Shown: piece by piece, positions 39,201 to 52,619 of the stretch | How positions within the stretch are numbered: position 1 is the first letter of the stretch | How the letters are laid out: every line of letters begins with the position of its first letter | NCBI RefSeq assembly: GCF_027744825.2 | Contig: NC_071348.1 | Location: forward strand, 20,803,563-20,867,562 | Length of the DNA: 64,000 nucleotides | Direction of reading: 5' to 3' | DNA from: Synchiropus splendidus | Lineage: Eukaryota; Chordata; Actinopteri; Syngnathiformes; Callionymidae | The notes under the pieces: generated by a model | What the model saw: the letters and a program-made list of their open reading frames with translations, nothing else | What the model was told of the DNA's origin: nothing | The model's database searches: none | Made by a program: the position numbers and the translations under genes

Positions 39201-39701
39201 AAGAACCTTTCTGCTATAGTTGGACGTGAAAATTTCATGTTCTGAAGTTTCCCTGCAAAGTTATGGCACAATGCAGAAAACACGTTTTCAGTCTGAGATA
39301 AGGTTGATTCCGGAACGCCAAACATAAGAATGTTGATAACTTTGGAAAAACACTTCAGACAGCTTAGATTTTATGTGCAACTACTAGAAAGACCCTTTCT
39401 GCTATAGTGGGAGTTGAAAATTTAATGTTCTGAAGCTTTCCTGCAAAGTTATGGCACAATGCGTAAAACGCGTTTTCAGCCTGAGATAAGGTTGATTCCG
39501 GATCGCCAAACATAAGAATGTTGATAACTTTGGAAAAACACTTCAGACAGCTTAGATTTGATGTGCAACTACTAGAAAGACCCTTTCTGCTATAGTGGGA
39601 TGTTAAAATTTCATGTTCTGAAGCTTCCCTGCAAAGTTATGGCAAAATATGTAAAACGCATTTTCAGCCTGAGATAAGGTTGTTTCTGGAACGCCAAACA
39701 T

Positions 39702-39782
39702 AAGCTTCCCTGCAAAGTTATGGCACAATGCAGAAAACGCGTTTTCAGCCTGAGATAAGGTGGGTTCCAGAACGCCAAACAT
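39702..39782 (+). repeat. 81-bp truncated monomer, copy 5
   Basis: Same junction, upstream gcaaaatatgtaaaacgcat subtype; it is the partner of copy 3 at an offset of 5979 bp. Confidence 0.95.
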
Positions 39783-42584
39783 AAAAATGTTGATAACTTT
39801 GGAAAAACACTTCAGACAGCTTAGATTTGATGTGCAACTCCTCGAAAGACCCTATCTGCTATAGTGGGTGGCGAACATTTCATGTTCTGAAGCATCCCTG
39901 CAAAGTAATGCAACAATCCAGGAAACGCGTTTTCAGCCTGAGATAAGGTCGATTCCGGAACGCCAAACATAAAAATATTGATAACTTTGGAAAAACACTT
40001 TAGACAGCTTAGATTTGATGTGAAACTACTAGAAAGACCCTTTCTGCTATAGTGGGATTTGAAAATTTCATGTTCAGAAGCTTCCCTGCAAAGTTATGGG
40101 ACAATGCGTTAAACGCATTTTCAGCCTGAGATAAGGTCGATTCCGGAACGCCAAACATTAAAATGTGGATAACTTTGGAAAAACACTTCAGACAGCTTAG
40201 ATTTGATGTACAACTACTAGAAAGACCTTTTCTGCTATAGCGCAAGTTTAAAATTTCATGTTTTGAAGCTTCCTTGCTTATGGCACAATGCAGAAAACGC
40301 GTTTTCAGCCTGAGATAAGGTCGATTCCGGTACACCAAACATAAAAATGTTGATAACTTTGGAAAAACACTTCAGACAGCTTAGCTTTGATGTGCAACTA
40401 CTAGAAAGTCCCTTTCTGCTATAGTGGGAGTTGAAAATTCAATGTTCTGAAGCTTCCCTGCAAATTTATGGAACAATGCGTTAAACGCATTTCAGCCTGA
40501 GATAAGGTTGATTCAGGAACGCCAAACATAAAAAAGTTGATAACTTTTGAAATACACTTCAGACAGCTTAGATTTGATGTGCAACTACTAGAAAGACACT
40601 TTCTGCTATAGCGGCAGGTGGAAATTTCATGTTCTGAGGCTTCCCTGCAAAGTTATGGCACAATGCAAAAAACACGTTTTCAGACTGAGATAAGGTGGGG
40701 TCCAGAACGCCAAACATAAAAATGTTGATAACTTTGGAAAAACATTTCAGACAGCTTAGATTTGATGTGCAACTACTAGAAAGAACCTTTCTGCCATTGT
40801 GGGAGGTGAAAATTTCATGTTCTGAAGCTTCCCTGCAAAGTTATGGAACAATGCGTTAAACACGTTTTCAGCCTGAGATAAGGTCGATTCAGGAACGCCG
40901 AACATAAAAAATATGATAACTTTTGAAATACACTTCAGACAGCTTAGATTTGATGTGCAACAACTAGAAAGACCCTTTCTGCTTTAGTGGGATGTGAAAA
41001 TGTAATGTTCTGAAGCTTTATGCAAAGTTATGGCACAATGCGTAAAACGCGTTTTCAGCCTGAGATAAGGTCGATTCCGGAACGCCAAACATAAAAATGT
41101 TGATAACTTTGGAAAAACACTTCAGACAGCTTAGATTTGATGTGCAACTATTAGAAAGACCCTATATGCTATTGTGGGACGTGAAAATTTCATGTTGTGA
41201 AGTTTCCCTGCAAAGATGTGGCACAATGCAGAAAACGCGTTTTCAGCCAGAGATGAGGTCGATTCTGGAATGCCAAACATAAAAATGTTGATAACTTATT
41301 AAAGACACTTCAGACAGCTTAGATTTGATGTGCAACTACTCGAAAGGCCCTTTCTACTATAGCGGTAGGTGAAAATTTCTTGTTCTGAGGCTTCCCTGCA
41401 AAGTTATGGCACAATGCAGAATACACGTTTTCAGCCTGAGATAAGGTCGATTCAGTAACGCCAAACATAAAAAATATGATAACTTTTGAAATACACTTCA
41501 GACAGCTTAGATTTGATGTGCAACTACTAGAAAGACCCTTTCTGCTTTAGTGGGATGTGAAAATGTAATGTTCTGAAGCTTTATGCAAAGTTATGGCACA
41601 ATGCGTAAAACGCGTTTTCAGCCTGAGATAAGGTCGATTCCGGAACGCCAAACATAAAAATGTTGATAACTTTGGAAAAACACTTCAGACAGCTTAGAAT
41701 TCATGTGAAACTACTAGAAAGACCCTTTCTGCTATAGAGGGAGGTGAAAATTTCATGTTCTGAAGCTTTATGCAAAGTTGTGGCACAATACGTAAAATGC
41801 GTTTTCAGCCTGAGATAAGGTCGATTCCGGAACGCCAAACATAAAAGTGTTGATAACTTTGGAAAAACACTTCAGACAGCTTACATTTGATTTGCAACTA
41901 CTAGAAAGGCCCTTTCTACTATAGCGGTAGGTGAAAATTTCTTGTTCTGAGGCTTCCCTGCAAAGTTATGGCACAATGCAGAAAACACGTTTTCAGACTG
42001 AGATAAGGTGGGTTCCAGAACGGCAAACATAAAAATGTTGATAACTTTGGAAAAACATTTCAGACAGCTTAGATTTGATCTGCAACTACTCGAAAGACCC
42101 TTTCTGCTACAGTGGGAGGTGAAAATTTCATGTTCTGAAGCTTTATGCAAAGTTATGGCACAATGCGTAAAACGCGTTTTCAGCCTGAGATAAGGTCGAT
42201 TCCGGAACGCCAAACATGAAAATGTTGATAACTTTGGAAAAACACATCAGACAGCTTAGATTTGATGTGCAACAACAAGACAGACCCTTTCTGCAATAGT
42301 GGGAGGTTAAAATTTCATATTCTGAAGTTTCCTGCAAAGTTATGGCACAATGCGTAAAACGCGTTTTCAGCCTGAGATAAGGTCGATTCCGGAACGCCAA
42401 ACATGAAAATGTTGATAACTTTGGAAAAACACATCAGACAGCTTAGATTTGATGTGCAACAACAAGACAGACCCTTTCTGCAATAGTGGGAGGTTAAAAT
42501 TTCATATTCTGAAGTTTCCTGCAAAGTTATGGCACAATGCAGAAAACGCGTTTTCAGCTTGAGATAAGGTGGGTTCCCGAACGC

Positions 42585-45500
42585 CAAACATAAAAATGTT
42601 GAAAAGTTTGGAAAAACACTTCAGACAGCTTAGATTTGATGTGCAACTACTAGAAAGACCCTTTCTGCCATTGTGGGAGGTGAAAATTTCATGTTCTGAA
42701 GCTTCACGGCAAAGTTATGGCACAATGCGGAAAACACGTTTTCAGCCTGAGATAAAGTCGATTCCGGAACGCCAAACATAAAAATGTTGATAACTTTGGA
42801 AAAACACTTCAGACAGCTTAGAATTAACGTGAAACTACTAGAAAGACCCTTTCTGCTATAGAGGGAGGTGAAAATTTCATGTTCTGAAGCTTAATGCAAA
42901 GTTGTGGCACAATGCGTAAAACGCGTTTTCAGCCTGAGATAAGGTCGATTCCGGAACGCCAAACATAAAAGTTTTGATAACTTTGGAAAAACACTTCAGA
43001 CAGCTTACATTTGATTTGCAACTACTAGAAAGACCATTTCTGCCATTGTGGGAGGTGAAAATTTCATGTTCTGAAGCTTCACGGCAAAGTTATGGAACAA
43101 TGCGTAAAACACGTTTTCAGCCTGAGATAAGATGGGTTTCGGAACGCCAAGCATAAAAATGTTGATAAGTTTGGAAAAACACTTCAGACAGTTTAGCTTT
43201 AATGTGCAACTACTAGAAAGACCCTTTCTGCTATAGTGGGATGTGAAAATTTCATGTTCTGAAGCTTCCCTACAAAGTTATGGCACAATGCAGAAAACAC
43301 GTTTTCAGCCTGAGATAAGTTCGATTCCGAAACGCCAAACATAAAAATGTAGATAACTTTGGAAAAACACTTCAGACAGCTTAGATTTGAAGTGCAACTA
43401 CTAGAAAGACCGTTTCTGCTATTGTGGGAGGTGAAAATTTGATGTTCTGAATCTTCCCAGCAAAGTTATGGCACCATGCGTAAAACGCGTTTACAGCCTG
43501 AGATAAGGTCGATTCCGGAATGCCAAGCATAAAACTGTTGATAACTTTGGAAAAACATTTCAGACAGCTTAGTTTTGATCTGCAACTACTAGAAAGACCC
43601 TTTCTGCTATAGTGGGAGGTGAAATTTTCATGTTCTGAAGCTTCCCTGCAAAGTTATGGCACAATGGAGAAAACGCGTTTTCAGCCTGAGATAAGGTGGG
43701 TTCCGGAACGCCAAACATAAAAATGTTGATAACTTTGGAAAAACACTTCAGACAGCTTAGATTTGATGTGCAACTACAAGACAGACCCTTTCTGCAATAG
43801 CGGGAGGTTAAAATATCATATTCTGAAGCTTCCCTGCAAAGTTATGGCACAATGCAGAAAACGAGTTTTCAGCCTGAGATAAGGTGGGTTCCAGAACGCC
43901 AAACATAAAAATGTTGATAACTTTGGAAAAACATTTCAGACAGCTTAGATTTGATGTGCAACTACTAGAAAGACCCTTTCTGCCATTGTGGGAGGTGAAA
44001 ATTTGATGTTCTGAAGCTTCCCTGCAAAGTTATGGCACCATGCGTAAAACGCGTTTTCAGGCTGAGATAAGGTCGATTCTGGAACGCCAAACATAAAAGT
44101 GTTGATAACTTCGAAAAGACACTTAAGACAGCTCAGATTCGATGAGCAACTACTAGAAAGACCCTTTCTACTATAGCGGCAGGTGGAAATTTCATGTTCT
44201 GAGGCTTCCCTGCAAAGTTATGGCACAATGCAAAAAACACGTTTTCAGACTGAGATAAGGTGGGGTCCAGAACGCCAAACATAAAAATGTTGATAACTTT
44301 GGAAAAACATTTCAGACCGCTTAGATTTGATCTGCAACTACTTGAAAGACCCTTTCTGCTATAGTGGGAGTTGAAAATTCGATGTTCTGAAGCTTCCATG
44401 CAAAGTTATGGCACAATGCGTAAAACACATTTTTAGCCTGAGATAAGGTCGATTCCGGAACGCCAAATATGAAAATGTTGATAATTTTGCAAAAACTCTT
44501 CAGACAGCTTAGATTTGATGTGCAACTACTAGAAAGACCCTTTCTGCCATTGTGGGAGGTGTAAATTTCATGTTCTGAAGCTTCCCTGCAAAGTTATGGA
44601 ACAATGCGTTAAACACGTTTTCAGCCTGAGATAAGGTCGATTCAGGAACTCCAAACATAAAAAATATGATAACTTTTGAAATACACTTCAGACAGCTTAG
44701 ATTTGATGTGCAACTACTAGAAAGACCCTTTCTGCCATTGTGGGAGGTGAAAATTTCATGTTCTGAAGTTTCCCTGCAAAGTTGTGGCACAATGCAGAAA
44801 ACGCGTTTTCAGCCGGAGATAAGGTCGATTCTGGAATGCCAAACATAAAAATGTTGATAACTTATTAAAGACACTTCAGACAGCTTAGATTTGATGTGCA
44901 ACTACTAGAAAGGCCCTTTCTACTATAGCGGTAGGTGAAAATTTCTTGTTCTGAGGCTTCCCTGCAAAGTTATGGCACAATGCAGAAAACACGTTTTCAG
45001 ACTGAGATAAGGTGGGTTCCAGAACTGCAAACATAAAAATGTTGATAACTTTGGAAAAACATTTCAGACTGCTTAGATTTGATCTGCAACTACTCGAAAG
45101 ACCTTTTCTGCTATAGTTGGAGGTGAAAATTTCATGTTCTGAAGCTTTATGCAAAGTTATGGCACAATGCGTAAAACGCGTTTTCAGCCTGAGATAAGGT
45201 CGATTCCGGAACGCCAAACATGAAAATGTTGATAACTTTGGAAAAACACATCAGACAGCTTAGATTTGATGTGCAACAACAAGACAGACCCTTTCTGCAA
45301 TAGTGGGAGGTTAAAATTTCATATTCTGAAGTTTCCTGCAAAGTTATGGCACAATGCAGAAAACGCGTTTTCAGCTTGAGATAAGGTGGGTTCCCGAACG
45401 CCAAACATAAAAATGTTGAAAAGTTTGGAAAAACACTTCAGACAGCTTAGATTTGATGTGCAACTACCAGAAAGACCTTTTCTGCAATGGTGGAAGTTTA

Positions 45501-47460
45501 AAATTTCATGTTCTGAAGCTTCCTTGAAAAGTTATGGCACAATGCGGAAAACACGTTTTCAGCCTGAGATAAAGTCGATTCCGGAACGCCAAACTTAAAA
45601 ATGTTGATAACTTTGGAAAAACACTTCAGACAGCTTAGAATTCACGTGAAACTACTAGAAAGACCCTTTCTGCTATAGAGGGAGGTGAAAATTTCATGTT
45701 CTGAAGCTTTATGCAAAGTTGTGGCACAATGCGTAAAACGCGTTTTCAGCCTGAGATAAGGTCGATTCCGGAACGCCAAACATAAAAGTGTTGATAACTT
45801 TGGAAAAACACTTCAGACAGCTTACATTTGATTTGCAACTACTAGAAAGACCCTTTCTGCCATTGTGGGAGGTGAAAATTTCATGTTCTGAAGCTTCACG
45901 GCAAAGTTATGGAACAATGCGTAAAACGTGTTTTCAGCCTGAGATAAGATGGGTTTCGGAACGCCAAGCATAAAAATGTTGATAAGTTTGGAAAAACACT
46001 TCAGACAGCTTAGCATTAATGTGCAACTACTAGAAAGACCGTTTCTGCTATTGTGGGAGGTGAAAATTTGATGTTCTGAATCTTCCCAGCAAAGTTATGG
46101 CACCATGCGTAAAACACGTTTTCAGCCTGAGATAAGTTCGATTCCGAAACGCCAAAAATAAAAATGTAGATAACTTTGGAAAAACATTTCAGACAGCTTA
46201 GTTTTGATCTGCAACTACTAGAAAGACCCTTTCTGCTATCGTGGGAGGTCAAAATTTCATGTTCTGAAGCTTGATGCAAAGTTATGGGACAATGCGTAAA
46301 ACGCGTTTTCAGCCTGAGATAAGGTAGATTCCGGAACGCCAAACATTAAAATGTGGATAACTTTGGAAAAACACTTCAGACAGCTTAGATTTGATGTACA
46401 ACTACTAGAAAGACCTTTTCTGCTATAGCGCAACTTTAAAATTTCATGTTCTGAAGCTTCCTTGCAAAGTTATGGCACAATGCAGAAAACGCGTTTTCAG
46501 CCTGAGATAAGGTCGATTCCGGTACACCAAACATAAAAATATTGATAACTTTGGAAAAACACTTCAGACAGCTTAGCTTTGATGTGCAACTACTAGAAAG
46601 TCCCTTTCTGCTATAGTGGGAGTTGAAAATTCGATGTTCTGAAGCTTCCCTGCAAATTTATGGAACAATGCGTTAAACGCGTTTTCAGCCTGAGATAAGG
46701 TTGATTCAGGAACGCCAAACATAAAAAAGTTGATAACTTTTGAAATACACTTCAGACAGCTTAGATTTGATGTGCAAGTACTAGAAAGACCCTTTCTGCT
46801 ATAGTGGGAGGTGAAAATTTCATGTTCTGAAATTCCCTGCAAAGTTATGGCAGAATGGAGAAAACGCGTTTTCAGCCTGAGATAAGGTGGGTTCCGGAAC
46901 GCCAAACATAAAAATGTTGATAACTTTGGAAAAACATTTAAGACAGCTTAGATTTGATGTGCAACTACAAGACAGGCCCTTTCTGCAATAGCGGGAGGTT
47001 AAAATATCATATTCTGAAGCTTCCCTGCAAAGTTATGGCACAATGCAGAAAACGCGTTTTCAGCCTGAGATAAGGTGGGTTCCAGAACGCCAAACATAAA
47101 AATGTTGATAACTTTGGAAAAACATTTAAGACAGCTTAGATTTGATGTGCAACTATTAGAAAGACCCTTTCTGCCATTGTGGGAAGTGAAAATTTGATGT
47201 TCTGAAGCTTCCCTGCAAAGTTATGGCACCATGCGTAAAACGCGTTTTCAGGCTGAGATAAGGTCGATTCAGGAACGCCAAACATAAAAAATATGATAAC
47301 TTTTGAAATACAGTACAGACAGCTTAGATTTGATGTGCAACTACTAGAAAGACCCTTTCTGCTATAGTGGGAGGTGAAAATTTCATGTTCTGAAGCTTCC
47401 CTGCAAAGTTATCGCACAATGCAGAAAACGGGTGTTCAGCCTGACATAAGGTGGGTTCTG
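42585..47460 (+). repeat. Block B2, left part
   Basis: Heterogeneous units related to B1. Internal near-repeat: 42569-43150 with 45386-45970 (offset about 2814-2817). 44830-45400 resembles 41280-42600 (cttattaaagacacttcag, agcggtaggtg, gcaacaacaagacag). 43660-44030 resembles 46850-47250 and 11520-11890 (aatggagaaaac, caagacag, aatagcgggaggttaaaat). Confidence 0.8.
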
Positions 47461-50104
47461 GAACGCCAAACATAAAAGTGTTAATAACTTTGGAAAAACA
47501 CTTCAGACAGCTTAGATTTGATGTGCAACTACGATAAAGACCTTTTCTGCTATTGTGGAACTTTAAAATGTCATTTTCTGATGCATCCCTGCAAAGTTAC
47601 GGCACAATGCAGAATACGGATGTTCAGCCTGAGATAAGGTTGATTCCGGAACGTAAAACATAAAAATGTTGATGACTTTGGAAAGCCACTTCAGACAGCT
47701 TAAATTTGATGTGCAACTACTAGAAAGACCCTTTCTGCTATAGTGGGAGGTGAAAATTTCATGTTCTAAAGCTTTATGCAAAGTTATGGCACAATGCGTA
47801 AAACGCGTTTTCAGCCTGAGATAAGGTTGATTTCAGAACGCCAAACATAAAAATGTTGAGAACTTTGGAAGAACACTTCAGACAGCTAAGATTTGATGTG
47901 CAACTACTAGAAAGACATATTCTGCTATACTGGGATCTGGAAACTTCATGTTCTGAAGCTTCCCTGCAAAGTTATGGCACAATGCAGAAAACACGTTTTC
48001 AGCCTGAGATATGGTTGATTCCGGAACGCCAAACATAAGAATGTTGATAACTTCGGACAAACACTTCAGACAGCGTAGATTTGATCTGCAACTATGAGAA
48101 AGACCCTTTCAGCTATGGTGGGAGGAGAACATTTCATGTTCTGAAGCTTCCCTGCAATATTATGGCACAATGCAGAAAACGCGTTTTCAGCCTGAGATAA
48201 GGTGGATTCCGGAACGCCAAACATAAAAATGTTGATAACTTTGGAAAAACACTTCAGACAGCTTAGATTTGATGTGCAACTACGAGAAAGACCCTTTCTG
48301 CCATAGTGGGATATGAAAATTTCATGTTCTGAAGCTTCCCTGCAAAGTTATTGCACAATGCAGAAAACGGGTGTTCAGCCTGAGATAAGGTGGGTTCCGG
48401 AACGCCAAACATAAAAGTGTTAATAACTTTGGAAAAACACTTCAGACAGCTTAGATTTGATATGCAACGACTATAAAGACCTTTTCTGCTATTGTGGAAC
48501 TTTAAAATGTCATTTTCTGATGCATCCCTGCAAAGTTATGGCACAATGCAGAAAACGGATGTTCAGTCTGAGATAAGGTTGATTCCGGAACGTAAAACAT
48601 AAAAATGTTGATGACTTTGGAAAGCCACTTCAGACAGCTTAGATCTGATGTGCAACTACTAGAAAGACCCTTTCTGCTATAGTGGGAGGTGAAAATTTCA
48701 TGTTCTAAAGCTTTATGCAAAGTTATGGCACAATGCGTAAAACGCGTTTTCAGCCTGAGATAAGGTGGGTTCCCGAAGGCCAAACAAAAAAATGTTGAAA
48801 ACTTTGGAAAAACACTTCAGACATTTTAGATTTCATGTGAAACTACTAGAAAGACCCTTTCTGCTGTAGTGGGAGGTGAAAATTTCATGTTCTGAAGCTT
48901 CCCTGCAAAGTTATGCCACAATGCAGGAAACGCGTTTTCAGCCTGAGATAAGGTGGGTTCCGGAACGCCAAACATAAAAATGTTGATAACTTTCGAAAAA
49001 CACTTCAGACAGCTTAGATTTGAAGTGCAACTACTAGAAAGACCCTTTCTGCTATAGTGGGAGGTGAAATTTTCATGTTCTGAAGCTTTATGCAAAGTTA
49101 TGGCAAAATGCGTAAAACGCGTTTTCAGCCTGAGATGAGGTTGATTTCAGAACGCCAAACATAAAAATGTTGAGAACTTTGGAAGAACACTTCAGACAGC
49201 TAAGATTTGATGTGCAACTACTAGAAAGACATATTCTGCTATACTGGGATGTGGAAATTTCATGTTCTGAAGCTTCCCTGCAAAGTTATGGCACAATGCA
49301 GAACACACGTTTTCAGCCTGAGATATGGTTGATTCCGGAACGCCAAACATAAGAATGTTGATAACTTTGGACAAACACTTCAGACAGCGTAGATTTGATC
49401 TGCAACTATGACAAAGACCCTTTCAGCTATAGTGGGAGGTGAACATTTCATGTTCCGAAGCTTCCCTGCAATGTTATGGCACAATGCAGAAAACACGTTT
49501 TCAGCCTGAGATAAGGTGGATTCCGGAACGCTAAACATAAAAATGTTGATAACTTTGGAAAAACACTTCAGACAGCTTATATTTGATGTGCAACTACGAG
49601 AAAGACCCTTTCTGCTATAGTGGGATATGAAAATTTCATGTTCTGAAGCTTCCCTGCAAAGTTATGACACAATGCTGAAAACAGGTGTTCAGCCTGAGAT
49701 AAGGTGGGTTCCGGAACGCCAAACATAAAAGTGTTAATAACTTTGGAAAAACACTTCAGGCAGCTTAGATTTGATATGCAACTACTATAAAGACCTTTTC
49801 TGCTATTGTGGAACTTTAAAATGTCATTTTCTGATGCATCCCTGCAAAGTTATGGCACAATGCAGAAAACGGATGTTCAGCCTGAGATAAGGTTGATTCC
49901 GGAACGTCAAAAATAAAAATGTTGATAACTTTGGAAAGCCACTTCAGACAGCTTAGATTTGATGTGCAACTACTAGAAAGACCCTTTCTGCTATAGTGGG
50001 AGGTGAAAATTTCATGTTCTAAAGCTTTATGCAAAGTTATGGCACAATGCGTAAAACGCGTTTTCAGCCTGAGATAAGGTGGGTTCCCGAAGGCCAAACA
50101 AAAA
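47461..50104 (+). repeat. 5-mer/7-mer HOR (939 and 1314 bp)
   Basis: The gtgttaataactttgg unit recurs near 47480, 48420 and 49734, spaced about 939 and 1314 bp. The ttgagaactttggaagaacac unit recurs at 47853 and 49167 (1314 bp, seven monomers less 2 bp). The longer period contains two additional units at about 48790-49150. Copies differ by scattered substitutions such as atctggaaacttc versus atgtggaaatttc, so this HOR is older than the one at 54-58 kb. Confidence 0.85.
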
Positions 50105-50639
50105 AATGTTGATAACTTTCGAAAAACACTTCAGACAGCTTAGATTTGAAGTGCAACTACTAGAAAGACCCTTTCTGCTATAGTGGTAGGTGAAAATTTC
50201 ATGTTCTGAAGCTTTATGCAAAGTTATGGCACAATGCGTTAAACGCGTTTTCAGCCTGAGATAAGGTGGGTTTCGGAACGCCAAACATAAAAGTGTTGAT
50301 AACTTTCGAAAAACACTTCAGAGAGCTTAGATTTAATGTGCAACTACTAGAAAGACCCTTTCTGCTATAGTGGGATGTTAAAATTTCATGCTCTGAAGCT
50401 TCCCTGCAATGTTATAGCACAATGCAGAAAACGCGTTTTCAACCTGAGATGAGGTTGATTTCAGAACGCCAAACATAAAAATATTGATAACTTGGGAAAA
50501 ACTCTTTAGACAGCTTAGATTTGATGTGCAACTACTAGAAAGACCCATTCTGCTATAGTGGGAGTTGAAAATTTCATGTTCTGAAGCTTTCCTTCAAAGT
50601 TATGGCACAATGCGTAAAACGCGTTTTCAACCTGAGATA

Positions 50640-52310
50640 AGGTTGATTCCGGAACACCAAACATAAAAGTGTTGATAACTTTTAAAATACACTTCAGACC
50701 GCTTACATTTGATGTGCAACTACTGGAAAGACCCTTTCTGCTATAGTGGGAGGTGAAAATTTCATGTTCTGAAGCTTCCCTGCAAAGGTATCGCACAATG
50801 CAGAAAACGCGTTTTCAGCCTGAGATAAGATGGGTTCCGGAACGCCAAACATAAAAATGTTGATAAGTTTGGAAAAACACTTCAGACCTCTTAGCTTTAA
50901 TGTGCAACTACTAGAAAGACCCTTTCTGCTATAGTGGGATGTGGAAATTTCATGTTCTGAAGCTTCCCTGCAAAGCTATGGCACAATGCAGAAAACGCGT
51001 TTTCAGCTTCACATAAGGTCAATTCCGGAACGCCAAACATAAAAATGTTAATATCTTCGGAAAAACACTTCAGACAGCTTAGATTTGATGTGCAAGTACT
51101 AGAAAGACCATTTCTGCTATAGTGGGAGGTGAAAATTTAATGTTCTGAAGCTTTCCTGCAAAGTTATGGCACAATGCGTAAAACGCGTTTTTAGCCTGAG
51201 AAAAGGTTGATTCCGGAACGCCAAACATAAAAATGTTGATAACTTATGGAAAAACACTTCAAACAGCTTAGATTTGATGTGCAACTACTAGAAAGACCCT
51301 TTCTGGTATAGTGGGAGGTGAAAATTTCATGTTCTGAAGTTTCCCTGCAAAGTTATGGCACAATGCAGAAAAGGCGTTTTCTATAAGGTGCGATCCGGAA
51401 CGCCAAACATAAAAATGTTGATAACTTTGGAAAAACACATCAGACAGCTTAGATTTGATGTGCAATTACTAGAAAGACCTTTTCTGCTATAGTGGGATTT
51501 GAAAATGTCATGTTCTGAAGCTTTCCTCCAAAGGTATGGCACAATGCAGAAAACACGCTTACAGAGTGAGATAAGGTGGGTTCCGGAACGCCAAACATAA
51601 AAATGTTGATAACTTCGGAAAAACACATCTGTCAGCTTAGATTTGGCGTGCAACTACGAGAAAGACCCTTTCTGCTATAGTGGGATGTGAAAATGTAATG
51701 TTCTGAAGCTTTATGCAAAGTTATGGCACAATGCGTAAAACACGTTTTCAGCCTGAGATAAAGTCGATTCCGGAACGCCAAACATAAAAATGTTGATAAC
51801 TTTGGAAAAACACTTCAGACAGCTTAGATTTGATTTGCAATTACTAGAAAGACCCTTTCTGCCATTGTGGGAGGTGAAAATTTCATGTTCTGAGGCTTCA
51901 CGGCAAAGTTATGGCACAATGCGTAAAACGCGTTTTCAGCCTGTGATAAGGTCGATTCAGGAACGTCAAACATAAAAAAGTTGATAACTTTTAAAATACA
52001 CTTCAGACCGCTTACATTTGATGTGCAACTACTGGAAAGACCCTTTCTGCTATAGTGGGAGGTGAAAATTTCATGTTCTGAAGCTTCCCTGCAAAGGTAT
52101 CGCACAATGCAGAAAACGCGTTTTCAGCCTGAGATAAGATGGGTTCCGGAACGCCAAACATAAAAATGTTGATAAGTTTGGAAAAACACTTCAGACCTCT
52201 TAGCTTTAATGTGCAACTACTAGAAAGACCCTTTCTGCTATAGTGGGATGTGGAAATTTCATGTTCTGAAGCTTCCCTGCAAAGCTATGGCACAATGCAG
52301 AAAACACGTT
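50640..52310 (+). repeat. Seven-monomer near-repeat (offset 1309 bp)
   Basis: Units with aacttttaaaatacac, cagaccgcttacatttg, caaaggtatcgcac and cagacctcttagctttaatg at 50660-50990 reappear at 51970-52300. The 7-bp shortfall from seven units (1316 bp) fits the deleted monomer at 51229-51410. Confidence 0.8.
51229..51410 (+). repeat. Monomer with 7-bp deletion, copy 1
   Basis: After aaaaggcgttttc the usual gcctgag is missing and the unit continues ataaggtgcgatccgg. The MluI palindrome is broken (aggcgt). The same compound variant occurs at 59120-59299 and nowhere else that I saw. Confidence 0.85.
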
Positions 52311-52619
52311 TTCAGCCTGAGATAAGTTCGATTCCGGAACGCCAAACATAGAAATGTAGATAACTTTGGAAAAACACTTCAGACAGCTTAGATTTGATGT
52401 GCAACTACTAGAAAGACCGTTTCTGCTATTGTGGGAGGTGAAAATTTGATGTTCTGAAGCTTCCCAGCAAAGTTATGGCACCATGCGTAAAACGCGTTTA
52501 CAGCCTGAGATAAGGTCGATTCCGGAATGCCAAACATAAAACTGTTGATAACTTTGGAAAAACATTTCAGACAGCTTAGTTTTGATCTGCAACTACTAGA
52601 AAGACGTTTTCTGCTATAG

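Larger units (their letters stand above)
38053..42584 (+). repeat. 4.5-kb tandem segmental duplication, copy 2
   Basis: Near-identical to 32262-36605 apart from one extra monomer near 39013-39200. After about 42606 it diverges from copy 1: copy 1 continues gaaaacttacaaaaaac and copy 2 gaaaagtttggaaaaac. Confidence 0.9.
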
